64,000 nt of DNA from Lepeophtheirus salmonis (Eukaryota > Arthropoda > Copepoda > Siphonostomatoida > Caligidae): contig NC_052138.2 of assembly GCF_016086655.4 (NCBI RefSeq), forward strand, positions 16,678,001 to 16,742,000, read 5' to 3'. A model generated the notes under the pieces. That model saw only the letters and a program-made list of their open reading frames with translations. It searched no databases and was not told the origin of the DNA. The first letter of the stretch is position 1. Every line of letters begins with the position of its first letter. Below are positions 1-10,998 of this stretch, in pieces. Position numbers and translations under genes: made by a program.

Positions 1-287
1 AACATATGTCCCAACTCGGCCTCTTCCTGTTCATTTTTGTCCAAATCCTTTCGAGACACCTTTTCCCCGGAATATCTGGGATCTAATTCCGATAACGTAG
101 GAAGATTAGCAGTCCTCAAATGACTTAATGATTTATCGTTGTTCGCTTCCGTCACTTCCTCATCGGAATCTAAATCATCTCCAACCGTTCGGGGTCGCTC
201 TAGCTCATCATCTAAAATATCTTCAGCTTTTTCTCCTTCAAGAGCTGCTAATAGCTTCTCACTCAGAGTTTTTGGTTTTTTCGGCAT
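1..287 (-). CDS. AATF: AATF/Che-1 (Bfr2 family), N-terminal exon, partial
   Basis: An open frame reads leftwards from an ATG at 287 and runs off the window edge with no stop (about 95 residues). The peptide is very acidic, and near residues 70-80 it carries LDPRYSG followed by VSRKDL. This matches the conserved LD.RY.GK..SRK block near the N-terminus of AATF/Che-1 and yeast Bfr2. AATF is a nuclear and nucleolar protein that acts in small-subunit ribosome biogenesis and as a stress-responsive transcription cofactor. Only the start of the gene is present; the AATF domain proper and the TRAUB domain would lie outside the window. It is transcribed divergently from the p53 gene, with 748 bp between the start codons. 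The identity rests on one short motif plus composition, so it is good but not certain. Confidence 0.75.
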   Translation of the reverse strand, partial: MPKKPKTLSEKLLAALEGEKAEDILDDELERPRTVGDDLDSDEEVTEANNDKSLSHLRTANLPTLSELDPRYSGEKVSRKDLDKNEQEEAELGHM

Positions 288-1035
288 TCCGTTGAGTATA
301 CTAATTTATAATTAATATAATTTGGGAGTAGAAAACTATCAAATATTATTTAATATTAATTAATTAATATTGAATGTAGTGTATACACGTGTATTTTCCC
401 GTACGACTACAAATGTTGCAATACCTTATTTATATTTGTTGTGATACATTTTTAAAAATGTATTCTTGGAAAAAGGCATAAAAATATCACGCAACTTATG
501 TAAAATATTACTCAAAAATAGGTGAAATATAGTTATTAATTAATTAATTATAGAGTCGTTAGCAATTTTTTTGTTTAAGGAATCAGTTAAAAAATATATT
601 ATAAAAAAGTAGACGAAAACCTATAAATAATAAACTTACAGCTATCAGTCAAAATCAAGGGAATTTATAATTTATAGAAACTAAAGATATGTTAGTATGG
701 TCGAGTGAAATGGAGTCTCAGTTCTTACAAATATAAAAATATTTATGAAATACGTTATTCCTATGATTAGATGAGTTTTTATTGAGGCTTGAGAGAGGAT
801 GAAAAAACCTTAATTTTAAAAGTGCATCGAGTTTGCATTGACCGTATTGCTACTATATGACGTCAAAGTTACGTCATGGTAATTTAACTAAACAATGTTA
901 ATGTGTAAACAAAGTTGCTCAACTTACGAAAAGTCCGAAAACAATATTATTTGTACTACCTATTTCATTGATACTAATTATTATAAAGTGCGGAAAATAA
1001 TTCAAAAAAATTACTAAGGATTTGGGTCATCCTAG
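288..1035. promoter_or_regulatory. Shared divergent intergenic region AATF / p53
   Basis: This is the 748-bp AT-rich gap between two start codons pointing away from each other, so the promoters and 5' UTRs of both genes must lie here unless a far upstream 5' exon exists. I see no coding frame in it. The main recognisable element is the pair of CRE-like sites at 858-876. The left half holds several TTAATTAATTAA-type runs (near 357-370 and 537-550). Confidence 0.6.
858..876. promoter_or_regulatory. CRE/ATF site pair
   Basis: A perfect palindromic TGACGTCA (858-865) is followed three bases later by TTACGTCA (869-876). The first is the consensus CREB/ATF binding site and the second is a one-mismatch copy. 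The pair lies about 160-180 bp before the p53 start codon and about 570 bp from the AATF start, which suggests a proximal promoter element for p53. Function is inferred from sequence only. Confidence 0.55.
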
Positions 1036-3060
1036 ATGAGTGATAACGATAGCGTAAAAAATGAAACGACTGAAGGAGAGGAGATGCAACTATCTGACAC
1101 TCAAAATACAGAGCCTCCTCTCACAGAAGAGGAATATAGCATTCTCCGTTCAAACATGAGTGGCATGAGGTAATTTTGCAAATCCTTTCTTTTGAAAGAG
1201 CATCAAATTTTGATGAATTTCAAGTTTTCTAGTAGCACGTTTCAACGCCTAATTGAACCTTCTGAAGCCCAAGTGAAATGGTCTGAATCTAATCAGGAAT
1301 TGTTTAATGAATTAACACGTGCAGATACTCTTGAGAACAATCCTGGGTTTGTGAATCCTAATCAGATATTTCAGCCGGAGATCGTTGATGGGGAAAGCAG
1401 TCGTGATGATAAGGATACGTTCACATTAATACAAAACTTTCAACCGATTCTGAGACACACACTCTCATTTCCGTCCACGGAGCAATTTCCAGGGGAATAC
1501 GGATTTCATTGCGTTTTTGAGAAACTCAATAGTAATTATAAAAACAAGTTCTGGGAGGTAAATCATCATCCAAAAATTAATTAACTTCCATTGATCAACA
1601 ATACTATATAAACAAATATTGGATCTAGGAAAATTTGCCACCATGATTTTTATAAAAATATTTTTAAAAAGCTTATTATTGAGCACTTCCAAAATTATTT
1701 AACTGTTATTTGATTTGAATGTTTATTTCTTGATATGCTAATATTAGGAATCTTAGGAAATTATTTTACAGAGCTGATGCAATTATTTTCCAGAACAGGG
1801 ATAGGAATGTTAAATATTTTCCTACAAACGTGAAGGATGATCATGCATTCACCTCAAAGACTGTCCTAAAACCTCTAATAGAATTAAAGTATTAACATTT
1901 CTACGTTTTAAACTATGTGCTATAATTTAATCATCGGCCAATTATCTACTAGGAAGTGAGGACTGTATCAAATATTTGCTCTTTGGTTGCAAAGAAGACA
2001 CCCTTTTCCTTGACATCCTCGACACACAGAAAATATAATTTGCCAAATGTTTTTTAGAAAATATATTTGCTTTATTCGATATTGGTCTATAATTGGGTTT
2101 CTAATACGAATAATAAATTTTGTTTACAAATATTATTCTAATATATTAAATATCCCAAATAATAGCATATTTTTAGGCTATAGATATTCAAATCAAATAA
2201 CAGTTAAATTTTCCACACGGCGAGTTTACCTTGACACCATAAATATTAATAACATTTTGTATAATTTATATTCAATTTAGTTCTCCCAAAAATTGAACAA
2301 ACTCTATATTGAATTCAATAAGAACATTCAGATTTGCTTTAAACTAAAGCCAGGAAAGGACTGTTCAGACCTTTTTGTTCGAGCTATGGTTGTATACGCG
2401 GAGGAAGCATCTGTGAAGGAGCCCGTTCTTCGATGTCCCACTCATTCCTCCCATGACCACGAGACGAATCTTAATTTTCCTCCAGAATATATACAACACA
2501 TCATTCGTGCAGATCACAAAGGGGCCCTATATTTTGTAGATGATACCTCCAAGAGACATTCTGTCTTAGTCCCTATCTCCAAACCCGCAGTTGGAACAGA
2601 TTATTGTCCACGAATATTTAAATTTATGTGTTTATGTTCTGACTCTGGAGGAATTAACCGAAGGCCTGTGAAACTTATATTTACACTTGAAAAGGGTTTG
2701 AACGTTGTGTCTACAATAGGTCGTGATAGCTTGGATTTGCGAATATGTGCCTGTCCTGGAAGAGACATGTTCAAAGAAGAAAAAAAACTTAGACAAAAGG
2801 AAGAAATGATTTTAAGACACTCCTCTGAGGTAAAGAATTCCACGAAAGGACTCCATTATCTCATTTCTCCATCATCTCAGAAAAAAAGGAAATTGGAGAT
2901 GGAAGAGATGGTGTTGATACCTGTTGCAAAGAGAGATTATGAGAAATTGAATGAATTTGCTGAGGCAGCAATGATTGTTCGTCATCCAGAACAGAAGGAA
3001 ATTATTCGGAATGAGAGACGCAGATTAATGGCCAAATGCTCTGAGTTAAATATTGTATAA
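1036..3060 (+). CDS. p53: p53-family transcription factor, complete, three exons
   Basis: The exons are 1036-1169, 1233-1557 and 2281-3060 (GT-AG introns of 63 and 723 bp), giving 412 residues. Residues 1-45 are acidic and fit a transactivation region. The p53 DNA-binding domain spans roughly residues 125-320, with FPGEYGFH, the zinc half-site RCPTH (C205, H208), GGINRRP (arginines matching human R248/R249) and LRICACPGRD (matching R273-D281). The C-terminal part has a basic KKRK stretch and VLIPVAKRDYEKLNEF, which resembles the p53 tetramerization strand-helix. There is no SAM domain. The second zinc half-site is unusual: MCLCSDSGG has Asp where human p53 has C242 and a Cys two residues earlier. 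A poly(A) signal AATAAA follows at 3076. The family acts as a tetrameric DNA-damage and germline-stress regulator. Confidence 0.93.
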
Positions 3061-3660
3061 TTAAATGGAAAATGAAATAAATAAATAGCGTCTTTCGTTT
3101 TGAATTTGACGGTTAATTTATAAAATATCACTTTACTTGTGTTGCATAGAAGAAAGCGGGAGAAAAAAAGGTTTTCATGACTAGTTATAGAAAGGACTCC
3201 GGCTGTGAGTCCTTTTTCTCATACGATTTTTTTATGTTAATTGTTAATATTTTTACTACCTGTTGCAGTCTGAATATATAGCATCAAATATAAGCTCAAA
3301 CGTACATGATTCATGAAATTTATATTAATGTCAATTTCATCTATTTAAAAAAAAAAAGTGAACCATCGTAATATTAATGGCTTTAAACAATCCCTGTCCA
3401 GGACTGCAAATAGAGTAAATAATAAATAAACGTATATAGAAATACATTGAGTTGGGGTTAGGAATTTTGAGAAGGTAGCTTACCTGTGCGAGTGTGAGTG
3501 AGTGGCAGGCCGCAGCGCTGAGTAACTAGCTGTGTCACCCATCGTAACTTTAACTTATATATAAAATATGAATACATTTAACGGCTAAACGCTCATGGAA
3601 CCGGATACACTTTGTAACTTCTTGTTGCTTTAGAGTTGAGTCAAGTGGGATAGAGTAGAA
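3061..3660. other. Intergenic: p53 3' end and dystrobrevin-like promoter
   Basis: Contains the p53 poly(A) signal (AATAAA, 3076-3081) and, on the right, the 5' flank of the next plus-strand gene. A locally less AT-rich patch lies near 3478-3540. No coding frame or RNA gene seen. Confidence 0.5.
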
Positions 3661-5595
3661 ATGGCTATTTCTAAGGGTCCTGAAGGCAGGGTCACGATTA
3701 CATCCTTTGCGATGCAGCCTCCATCCCAAGTCTTGAACCCTTGGGATGACGCCAAAATCAAGAGTCGTTTGAAAGAGTGTGACTCCATTCTATTCGCGGC
3801 TTATCGTACCTCAACGAAATTATTGCTTGTACAAGAAGCTCTGAAATTGAATTTGATCAAACTGAATATCGTAACGCACGTTCTTGGACATCATGGTCTT
3901 GGTCCTTCTGAGAATGATTCTCTTTTGAGTTGGAATGAAGTTTTGGGAATACTCCGTGATGTATACTCTGCTGGGAGTAAAATTAGAAATTATTACAGCC
4001 CTTCCTTAAATATTGAAGCTTATTCTCAAGCCGCCAGAAACATACTTCGGGAAATTTATAGAGGGGACAACTCTTTAAGTGTTAATTCTCTCAAAATATT
4101 TCTTGTTCTCCTCTCACAAGGAGTTTTACGAGAAAAGTTTGTTTACTTATTTCGGCAATTTGCTCATAGAAACTCCGATCATTGTTTAACGAAACAAGAT
4201 CTTAAAAACTTCCTTCACTCCATTATTAAATTTCCAGAATATTTTAAGGAATCTTGTAGCTTTGGGGCAGAAGGGGTTGAAGCTGCGGTGAGGTCTTGCT
4301 TTTCTCTGACTAATCGTACTGGTGAACGTGATGTTATTAATGAGGAAATATATCTTAAATGGCAATTAATGGAACCGCAACTTCTTGTTTGGCTTCCAAC
4401 TTTCTATCGACAAACATCTGCTCAAGGAATACGACATGGAATGCGTTGTTCTAACTGTCGAACACAGGATATTATTGGAATGCGTTACCAATGTCTAAGG
4501 TGTCTGAATTACGATACTTGTCAGCATTGTTTCTTCTATGGTCATGTGAGTAGAGGTCACAAGGTTCATCATCCCATGCAAGAATACTGTTATAGAAGTA
4601 CTCGAAGGGACGAAACGATGGCTTTTATTAAGAAATTGGGCAATAATTTTCGGAAAAGAAATTCTCGAGACATACGTGGACGATATCTTCCCGCATCTAG
4701 CCAGACAATTAACAATTTTCATTCAAGAGATGTTCACGATGGTAGTTCCGGCTTTCATTCAGTGATTTCTGAGCGACGTGATATTTCTCCAATGGATAAT
4801 AATAACGATCGTCATAAACGCTATCTGTTAAGTAAACAAAAACATAATGAGGTGAAGTCTATCATAATGAGTTTGGAGGAACATAATGAAAAGCGATTGG
4901 TCATGTCGGATCACCAGTCAGAGATGCTGGTCATAATATCTGTTCGTGAACAGCTTAATAAATTGAAAAACGTAATGGAGACGTTATTTAATGAAGATGA
5001 GTTAATACCGAATTCCTCTGAGCCTAATCCCGTCCCTTGTGGCAATATAAGAGTAGATGAACCTCATTCCCTTGTAGTAGGGAGCACTCCTCTCGCATCT
5101 TATCCTTGTAGAAAAAATCATTTGAAGAGTGATAACAAATTATCTGAAATCGATCTAAGTCCAATTGTGAAACAGGATCGGGTATCCACGCTAAGCCGAC
5201 AGAAATCATCACCTTATAAGGACAAAATCTTTACTTCTATAGTTAATATAGAGCCACCTTTTAGAAACTCTGAGATTCAATCGAGTGTATCTTGTCAAGA
5301 CATATCCTCCTTGTTATCAAGAGGGACATTTGAAGATGACTTTAATAACATAAGCAATCGAGAAAATTGTGAACTAAAGAAAGGACGTGAAGATGAAGTT
5401 CTTTCGGAAGAAGAGATACAATCACTTATGGGCCGATTAGAAAACGTTTTTAAATCATTAGAACACCCCTCTCCTCAACCTTTAGACGTAAATCCTAAAT
5501 TTCGATCTAAAAACTTGGTTCGTTTGGAAGTCAATCAATTGGTAACAGAGATAAGCGATCAAATGAACTCCTTCTCTCGAACCCCTATTGAGTAA
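3661..5595 (+). CDS. Dystrobrevin-like protein (EF-hand region + ZZ zinc finger), intronless
   Basis: A single uninterrupted frame of 644 residues. Residues about 35-240 resemble the paired EF-hand-like region of dystrophin and dystrobrevin (FAAYRTSTKLLLVQEAL near the start). Residues 260-306 form a ZZ finger with C263, C266, C278, C281, C287, C290, H300 and H304, ending in the HHPMQEY motif seen after dystrobrevin ZZ domains. About residues 385-445 are helical and charged, but I see no strong leucine-heptad coiled coil like the one vertebrate dystrobrevins use to bind dystrophin. The tail is Ser/Asn-rich and unremarkable. The family links the cytoskeleton to the dystrophin-glycoprotein complex at the membrane. 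The lack of introns and the weak conservation suggest a divergent or retrocopied paralogue; dystrotelin-like is an alternative label. The poly(A) signal is AATAAA at 5625-5630, and the gene converges on DIS3L. Confidence 0.8.
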   Translation: MAISKGPEGRVTITSFAMQPPSQVLNPWDDAKIKSRLKECDSILFAAYRTSTKLLLVQEALKLNLIKLNIVTHVLGHHGLGPSENDSLLSWNEVLGILRDVYSAGSKIRNYYSPSLNIEAYSQAARNILREIYRGDNSLSVNSLKIFLVLLSQGVLREKFVYLFRQFAHRNSDHCLTKQDLKNFLHSIIKFPEYFKESCSFGAEGVEAAVRSCFSLTNRTGERDVINEEIYLKWQLMEPQLLVWLPTFYRQTSAQGIRHGMRCSNCRTQDIIGMRYQCLRCLNYDTCQHCFFYGHVSRGHKVHHPMQEYCYRSTRRDETMAFIKKLGNNFRKRNSRDIRGRYLPASSQTINNFHSRDVHDGSSGFHSVISERRDISPMDNNNDRHKRYLLSKQKHNEVKSIIMSLEEHNEKRLVMSDHQSEMLVIISVREQLNKLKNVMETLFNEDELIPNSSEPNPVPCGNIRVDEPHSLVVGSTPLASYPCRKNHLKSDNKLSEIDLSPIVKQDRVSTLSRQKSSPYKDKIFTSIVNIEPPFRNSEIQSSVSCQDISSLLSRGTFEDDFNNISNRENCELKKGREDEVLSEEEIQSLMGRLENVFKSLEHPSPQPLDVNPKFRSKNLVRLEVNQLVTEISDQMNSFSRTPIE

Positions 5596-5752
5596 CATCA
5601 CTTTATCTTTTATCTGCAGGACCAAATAAATTAGGTTAAATATTGAAAATTATATTTAAAAATGTGAATAAGAAAATAGAATATATATAATATATTATGC
5701 CGTTTTTATATGAAAGGAAGTAACTAAATAGAGGTGTACATTTTGTATAATA

Positions 5753-8700
5753 TCATAAAAAATCATTGGTGGAAATTGATGTTTTCTTAAGATCTTTAAA
5801 GAATGAATAAACACTCTTCTTTTTTCGTTGATTTCCGTTATTTCTTTTCATTTCCTCAGTTTCAGAGAGTGATTTGTTATCTTCTTCCTCTTGTTCCAAC
5901 TTAAGTGCGTTGAAGAAATCAATGGGCTTGCCATCCTCATTTCGAGCTATAGAATCTCTTGGCGGTTTAGGGGATAGCAAGTGGAAGGTAAGGCTGTGTG
6001 CATGTGCATCCGTTCCAGAAAGTTGAATACAGAGTGTAACGTGATCAAATAGTTTATAGACTTTCTTACCATGAAGAGTCTCGATATGAATGGAGTTGTC
6101 TTCCTCCGTCCATAGTAACCCCGTTTCCCATGATGGATTCGATTTTTTATCATGCCAAAGAACCTGATCTTCAGCATTTGAAAGATATACAGGACCCTTA
6201 AGAGCGTAGCGTGGAATGTAGACAATGAACCCATTTGATTTGATGGAACTTATAACAGCTTCGACAATACAGCCAGGATCGTAAGGACTTCTGTTCTTAA
6301 AATAAAGAGTTTGAAAGAGTTGAGCAGAAGCTCTTTGAATTTTTTGGGCAGCTTTGTTTCTATCATTGATATGTATACAAAGTTCACTTAGTTCCTCATT
6401 GTTTGGAACGCTTTGCTCACTGTCAAAATCCCACCAATTTTGATTTTTAAGCGCAGCGAGTAAAAGTCTATGAACCACAACATCCGCATAGCGACGAATG
6501 GGTGATGTAAAATGAGTGTAATGACTTACAGCAAGTCCATAATGGTACCATTCATCCCTATTGAGAGAGCCAGTAGAAAAATATACAGCTTTTACCATAG
6601 CCAGAGTTGCCATAGTTCGGAGCAAAATATTTATTATAAGATCATTTGGATCTCTACATGAATTAAGAGAATCAGCCAGAGCCTTGTTACTATATGTTTC
6701 AATGTTCCAACCCTTTGACTTTGCAGCATTAATGAGTTCTTCAAAATATTCTCTTTTGGGGTATGGATGTCTACGTAGCAGACTGAAATCAGGAAATGCC
6801 TTCGAAATTTTTTTTGCAACCCAGTGATTTGCAAAAATCATACATTCAGCTACGACTTCATGCACAATTAAATGTTCTTTTGGCTTTAAATCTTCAATAT
6901 TCGAGGATTCAAATTCAAAAACAGCTTCTGTTGACTCTAATGAAAGACCTCCTTCCTTTTCTCTCTTTTTTTGTATTTCAAGTGCTACTTTACAGAGTGT
7001 AGTCAACATTTCCCGAAGTTGGTTACATCTTTTACCTAGAGACTGACCCTTGACGTTCTTTAGCTCAGCCACCATCTCCCTTATATCTTCAGGACTTTTA
7101 TTTCCGTCAATTATAGTTTGAGCAGCTTCATAAGTCAACTTATAACGAGACCTTATAAGAGTTCTCCCATACCAAACACTTATAACGGTAGATGGATCCT
7201 TGGGATCTAATTCCCAAAGTACTGTAACAGCATATCTTTCTACTCCTCCTAATAGAGAGCAAAGATTACCGGACAAAACTGAAGGTAACATGTCATAACG
7301 TCGATCTGCTAAATATACAGTCGTTGCTCTTTGTGATGCCTCTAAAATGTAATACTCAATTATTATAGGATTTGTTACTTATTTAATTTTAAAACTACTT
7401 AAAAAAAAATTACCTTTGTCTGTCAACGACCCAGACTTGACAAAATAAGTGACATCAGCAATATGCACTCCGAGCTCAAGATTACCATTTTTCAATGTTC
7501 TGATAGATAAGGCATCATCAACATCTTCACAGCCTTGAGGATCAATGCTCATAATAAAATGAGAATGGCGTAAATCATTTCTGTTATTAGACACTTCATT
7601 AGGGTCTGGTTTCCAATTATCACCATTTGGCATTTCATTTAATATTCCAGAGCTAAAAGGACCAACTGATATATTATTCTCCATAAGTAGACAATCAATT
7701 TCCGTCTCCAGATCCCCGATATCACCCAACCTTCGAACAAAATGTCCAATAGGATAATTGGAATACGAGGGCCAGTTATCAATAGCAACAACAAATCGCT
7801 GTCCGTTCAAATTTTGTGATGTCAATATACGAATTTTAGGGATTTTCCTTTCAAATGGAACAACAAGAATAGATCTAGTTTTTCTGTCTTCAATGACTTC
7901 AACTTCTCTCCCTTGATATGACGCAACGTATTCCCTCCAATTTCTTTGAATAATCCCAACAACTTTTCCACATCGATCCACATCTCCCTTCCGCTCCCAC
8001 GTAGACTCACTCAGGTATGACTTCTTATTCTCTAATCTCTTGGACCGACTTACCCATTCAGATTTGGGAAGAAGATTTATTGCAACTACATCTCCATCCA
8101 CAGCTCTATTTCGATTTATATGTCCCGGTATAAAGATTTCATACTGAGATTTAAAATCCGTAACAAATGCCTCTGAAGTGCTATGATATTTATTCACTCG
8201 TAGAATCCCTTCTAATAAACGCCCGGATTTTATGCCTGCCTCAATCATTTCTGTTTTTATGTAGTCTTCAAATTCAGAGCCTTTTGTACTGGATTCATCA
8301 AGAGCCTTTAACGATTTATAAGTATCAAAGGCAGAGTCCAAATTGGGCCAAAAGTCTTTAAGATACTCTTCAAGACTCAAAAAGAATATTTCATAGCGTT
8401 TATTTTCAAATAAGGCTTTGACCTTTATATTTTCTGTGAGGATGACGATAGGTTTTTGACCTCCCAAGTGCTCATAGTACCAAGAGGCAGCTTTGAAGGA
8501 AAGTTGAGCTTGATAGAGACAGTAGGACTCTTGCCCTTCCATTCTGGGCTCAAACGTATTTGTTGAGAACTCATTAGGGAAGTAGATGGATGCCTTCTTG
8601 GGATCTCGTATGATTTTGGATACACGTCGACATTTATTGGAATTGGTATTCAAATTCACGACTTTAAGAAAATGAAAGGAAATCTTTAAGGCTGAATAAA

Positions 8701-9046
8701 ATTGTAAAGAGTGGCAATAGTCTAAAAAGTTCTCTTATAAGTCATTCTTACCTGATTGTAGAAAAATAATCCCTGTTAGCTCTTGGTACTCCAGAATGGG
8801 CATGAAATTGGCAAGAATGTCCGAGAAGGGGACAAGGTAATGAGTGGCATCCTTGGGAAGTCGACTTCTTCTGCTAAGAGCCTCCTGACAACCTTCGAAA
8901 CACAGCTCGGAACCACATGGGATATCCTTTCGAAGATAGTGTTGTCGTACGACTCGAAGCACTTGTCCTCCACGAAGTCGAAGCTGGATTCTCTTATCCA
9001 CAACGGTAACTCTATCTTCGTTCTCTACGACATCATGATCTCCCAT
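5753..9046 (-). CDS. DIS3L: DIS3-like exonuclease 1 (DIS3L), cytoplasmic exosome RNase
   Basis: The exons on the minus strand are 9046-8752, 8661-7414 and 7341-5753 (introns of 90 and 72 bp), giving 1043 residues, close to the vertebrate DIS3L length. The order is N-terminal PIN-like region (THYLVPFSDILANF), cold-shock/OB region, RNB catalytic domain and C-terminal S1-like region. The RNB motif DPQGCEDVDDAL carries all the expected metal-binding acids (D472, D478, D480, D481), and HYTHFTSPIRRYAD is intact, so 3'-to-5' exonuclease activity is expected. The PIN acidic residues that give DIS3 its endonuclease activity are absent, as is known for DIS3L. RATTVYLADRRYDMLPSVLS also matches DIS3L better than DIS3. 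The enzyme degrades RNA as part of the cytoplasmic exosome. It is divergent from DCAF7. Confidence 0.95.
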
Positions 9047-9775
9047 TCCGTAGCCTTCAATTTATTTATTTATAATAAACACTATTTGTTTATTATTTAA
9101 CACAAAGAATAGGTTACAAGCTATGGTAGTCCATGGACATTAATTGGCCTGGTTTGTTCACTATAGGATTACTTCATGGAGAAATCTACCTATATAATAA
9201 TGGAACCATTGTACAATTGGGCATTCCGTTATTATTCATTTAAAAATTTTACTTGATAAAGCTACGCAGATTTCTTACTTAAAAAAAAAAAGTTCCTTAT
9301 TAATAAGAGAATAATAACAAAGAGGTTGCGTGTTTAATTAGAAGTTGTCTGATTAGTAAATTGTATTTACCTACAGCTCATCAGCAGCTGCTCTTCGACA
9401 CTACTACTAGCTAGAAAAATCAAAAACTATATTAAATAGGTAGGTATATATAGAGGATATATAAATTATTTTTCCTCTTTTTATATTAATACCAATTATA
9501 AATAATACATTGGATCAGCAGCTCTTCTTCTCTAATCGTATTTTTTCTTTTTTCCAGGAAATACACACAGGGATACCTTAAAAGGCGTCTTGTATTTGTG
9601 GGTTGTGGGAAGGTGAGCCTTCGAAGGGGGTTTCCCTTAATAATAAATAATAATGAATCTATTTCCAAACTGTCTTTTCTCTTTCTCTCTTTCTCTCTTC
9701 ATCTTTAGGAATTGATCATAACAACATTCATACAATCACAAATTATTAATTAAATTGTGAGATCCAGTGTGATCC
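9047..9775. promoter_or_regulatory. Divergent intergenic DIS3L / DCAF7
   Basis: This is the 729-bp gap between two start codons facing away from each other. A long pyrimidine tract ending in CATCTTTAG (about 9671-9709) just before the DCAF7 start looks like a 3' splice site, so DCAF7 may have a non-coding first exon further left in this gap. Short frames in this stretch do not look like genes. Confidence 0.5.
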
Positions 9776-10998
9776 ATGAGTGGAAGCCTTGGTAGTGGAG
9801 GAGGTGGCGGGGGCCCTCCTGTCGCGTCGTCCAACGCACCCAAGAGGAAAGAGATCTACAAGTATGAAGCTCCGTGGATAGTGTACTCGATGAATTGGTC
9901 CGTCCGACCCGACAAAAGGTTTCGGCTCGCTCTGGGATCCTTTGTTGAGGAGTACAACAACAAGGTTCAAATCGTATCCCTGGATGAGGAGACTTCGGAG
10001 TTTGTGGCCAAGTCCACCTTTGATCATCCCTATCCCACAACCAAAATTATGTGGATTCCGGATTCCAAGGGGATTTATCCGGATCTTCTCGCCACATCCG
10101 GAGACTATCTTCGGATATGGAAAGCTGGGGCCTCAGGCACTTGGTAAGGGCACTTTTAAGTTTGATCTAATAAGAATGATTGAATTTCTTATTGAATCTA
10201 TTCCTAGGCTCGAATGTCTTCTCAACAATAACAAAAACTCTGATTTCTGCGCTCCACTCACCTCCTTCGACTGGAACGAAGTGGATCCCAATCTCTTAGG
10301 AACCTCTTCCATTGATACAACCTGCACTATCTGGGGTTTGGAGACGGGGCAGGTATTGGGTCACGTGAATCTCGTTTCGGGTCAAGTCAAAACCCAGCTC
10401 ATTGCTCATGATAAAGAAGTCTATGATATAGCCTTCAGTAAGGCTGGAGGCGGAAGAGACATGTTTGCATCTGTTGGAGCTGATGGCTCTGTTCGTATGT
10501 TTGATCTCCGCCATCTTGAGCACTCCACGATTATATACGAGGATCCTCTCCATACACCTCTCTTAAGACTTGCTTGGAACAAACAAGATCCAAACTACTT
10601 ATCCACTGTCGCCATGGATGCTTCGGAAGTAATCATCCTAGATGTGCGTGTCCCTTGTACCCCTGTAGCTAGACTCAATAATCACAGGGCATGTGTCAAT
10701 GGGATTGCCTGGGCTCCTCATTCCTCATGTCACATATGCACAGCAGGTTCGTTTCATTCAACAACACTTCATATTTTAGGCCAATCATTATGTTCATGTT
10801 CCTTATTATTTCCTGTTTTCAGGTGATGATCATCAAGCTCTTATATGGGACATACAGCAAATGCCTCGAGCGATAGAGGATCCCATTCTCGCATATACAG
10901 CAGCCGAAGGTGAAATCAATCAAATACAATGGGGTGCAACTCAACCAGATTGGATCGCAATTTGTTATAATAAAAACCTTGAGATTCTCAGAGTTTAG
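9776..10998 (+). CDS. DCAF7: DCAF7 / WDR68 (HAN11, wap) WD40 scaffold
   Basis: The exons are 9776-10143, 10208-10746 and 10823-10998 (introns of 64 and 76 bp), giving 360 residues. From residue about 23 onward the protein is nearly identical to animal DCAF7: KRKEIYKYEAPW, FRLALGSFVEEYNNKVQ, ECLLNNNKNSDFCAPLTSF, GGGRDMFASVGADGSVRMFD and VARLNNHRACVNGIAWAPHS. It ends in the usual LEILRV. The beta-propeller scaffolds DYRK/HIPK kinases and binds DDB1-CUL4. The start adds a glycine-rich leader (GSGGGGGG) of about 18 residues that the vertebrate protein lacks. The splice phases join cleanly to the conserved sequence, including GDDHQALIWD across the last junction. Confidence 0.97.

Noticed and set aside
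2047..2280. 77-codon open frame just before p53 exon 3
   Set aside because: It lies wholly inside the intron removed between conserved p53 exons (FWE|FSQKLNKLY); its composition is AT-rich and it ends at the splice acceptor TTTAG.
9486..9668. 60-codon minus frame in the DIS3L-DCAF7 gap
   Set aside because: It lies in the divergent promoter region and overlaps the probable DCAF7 5' UTR; no protein features.
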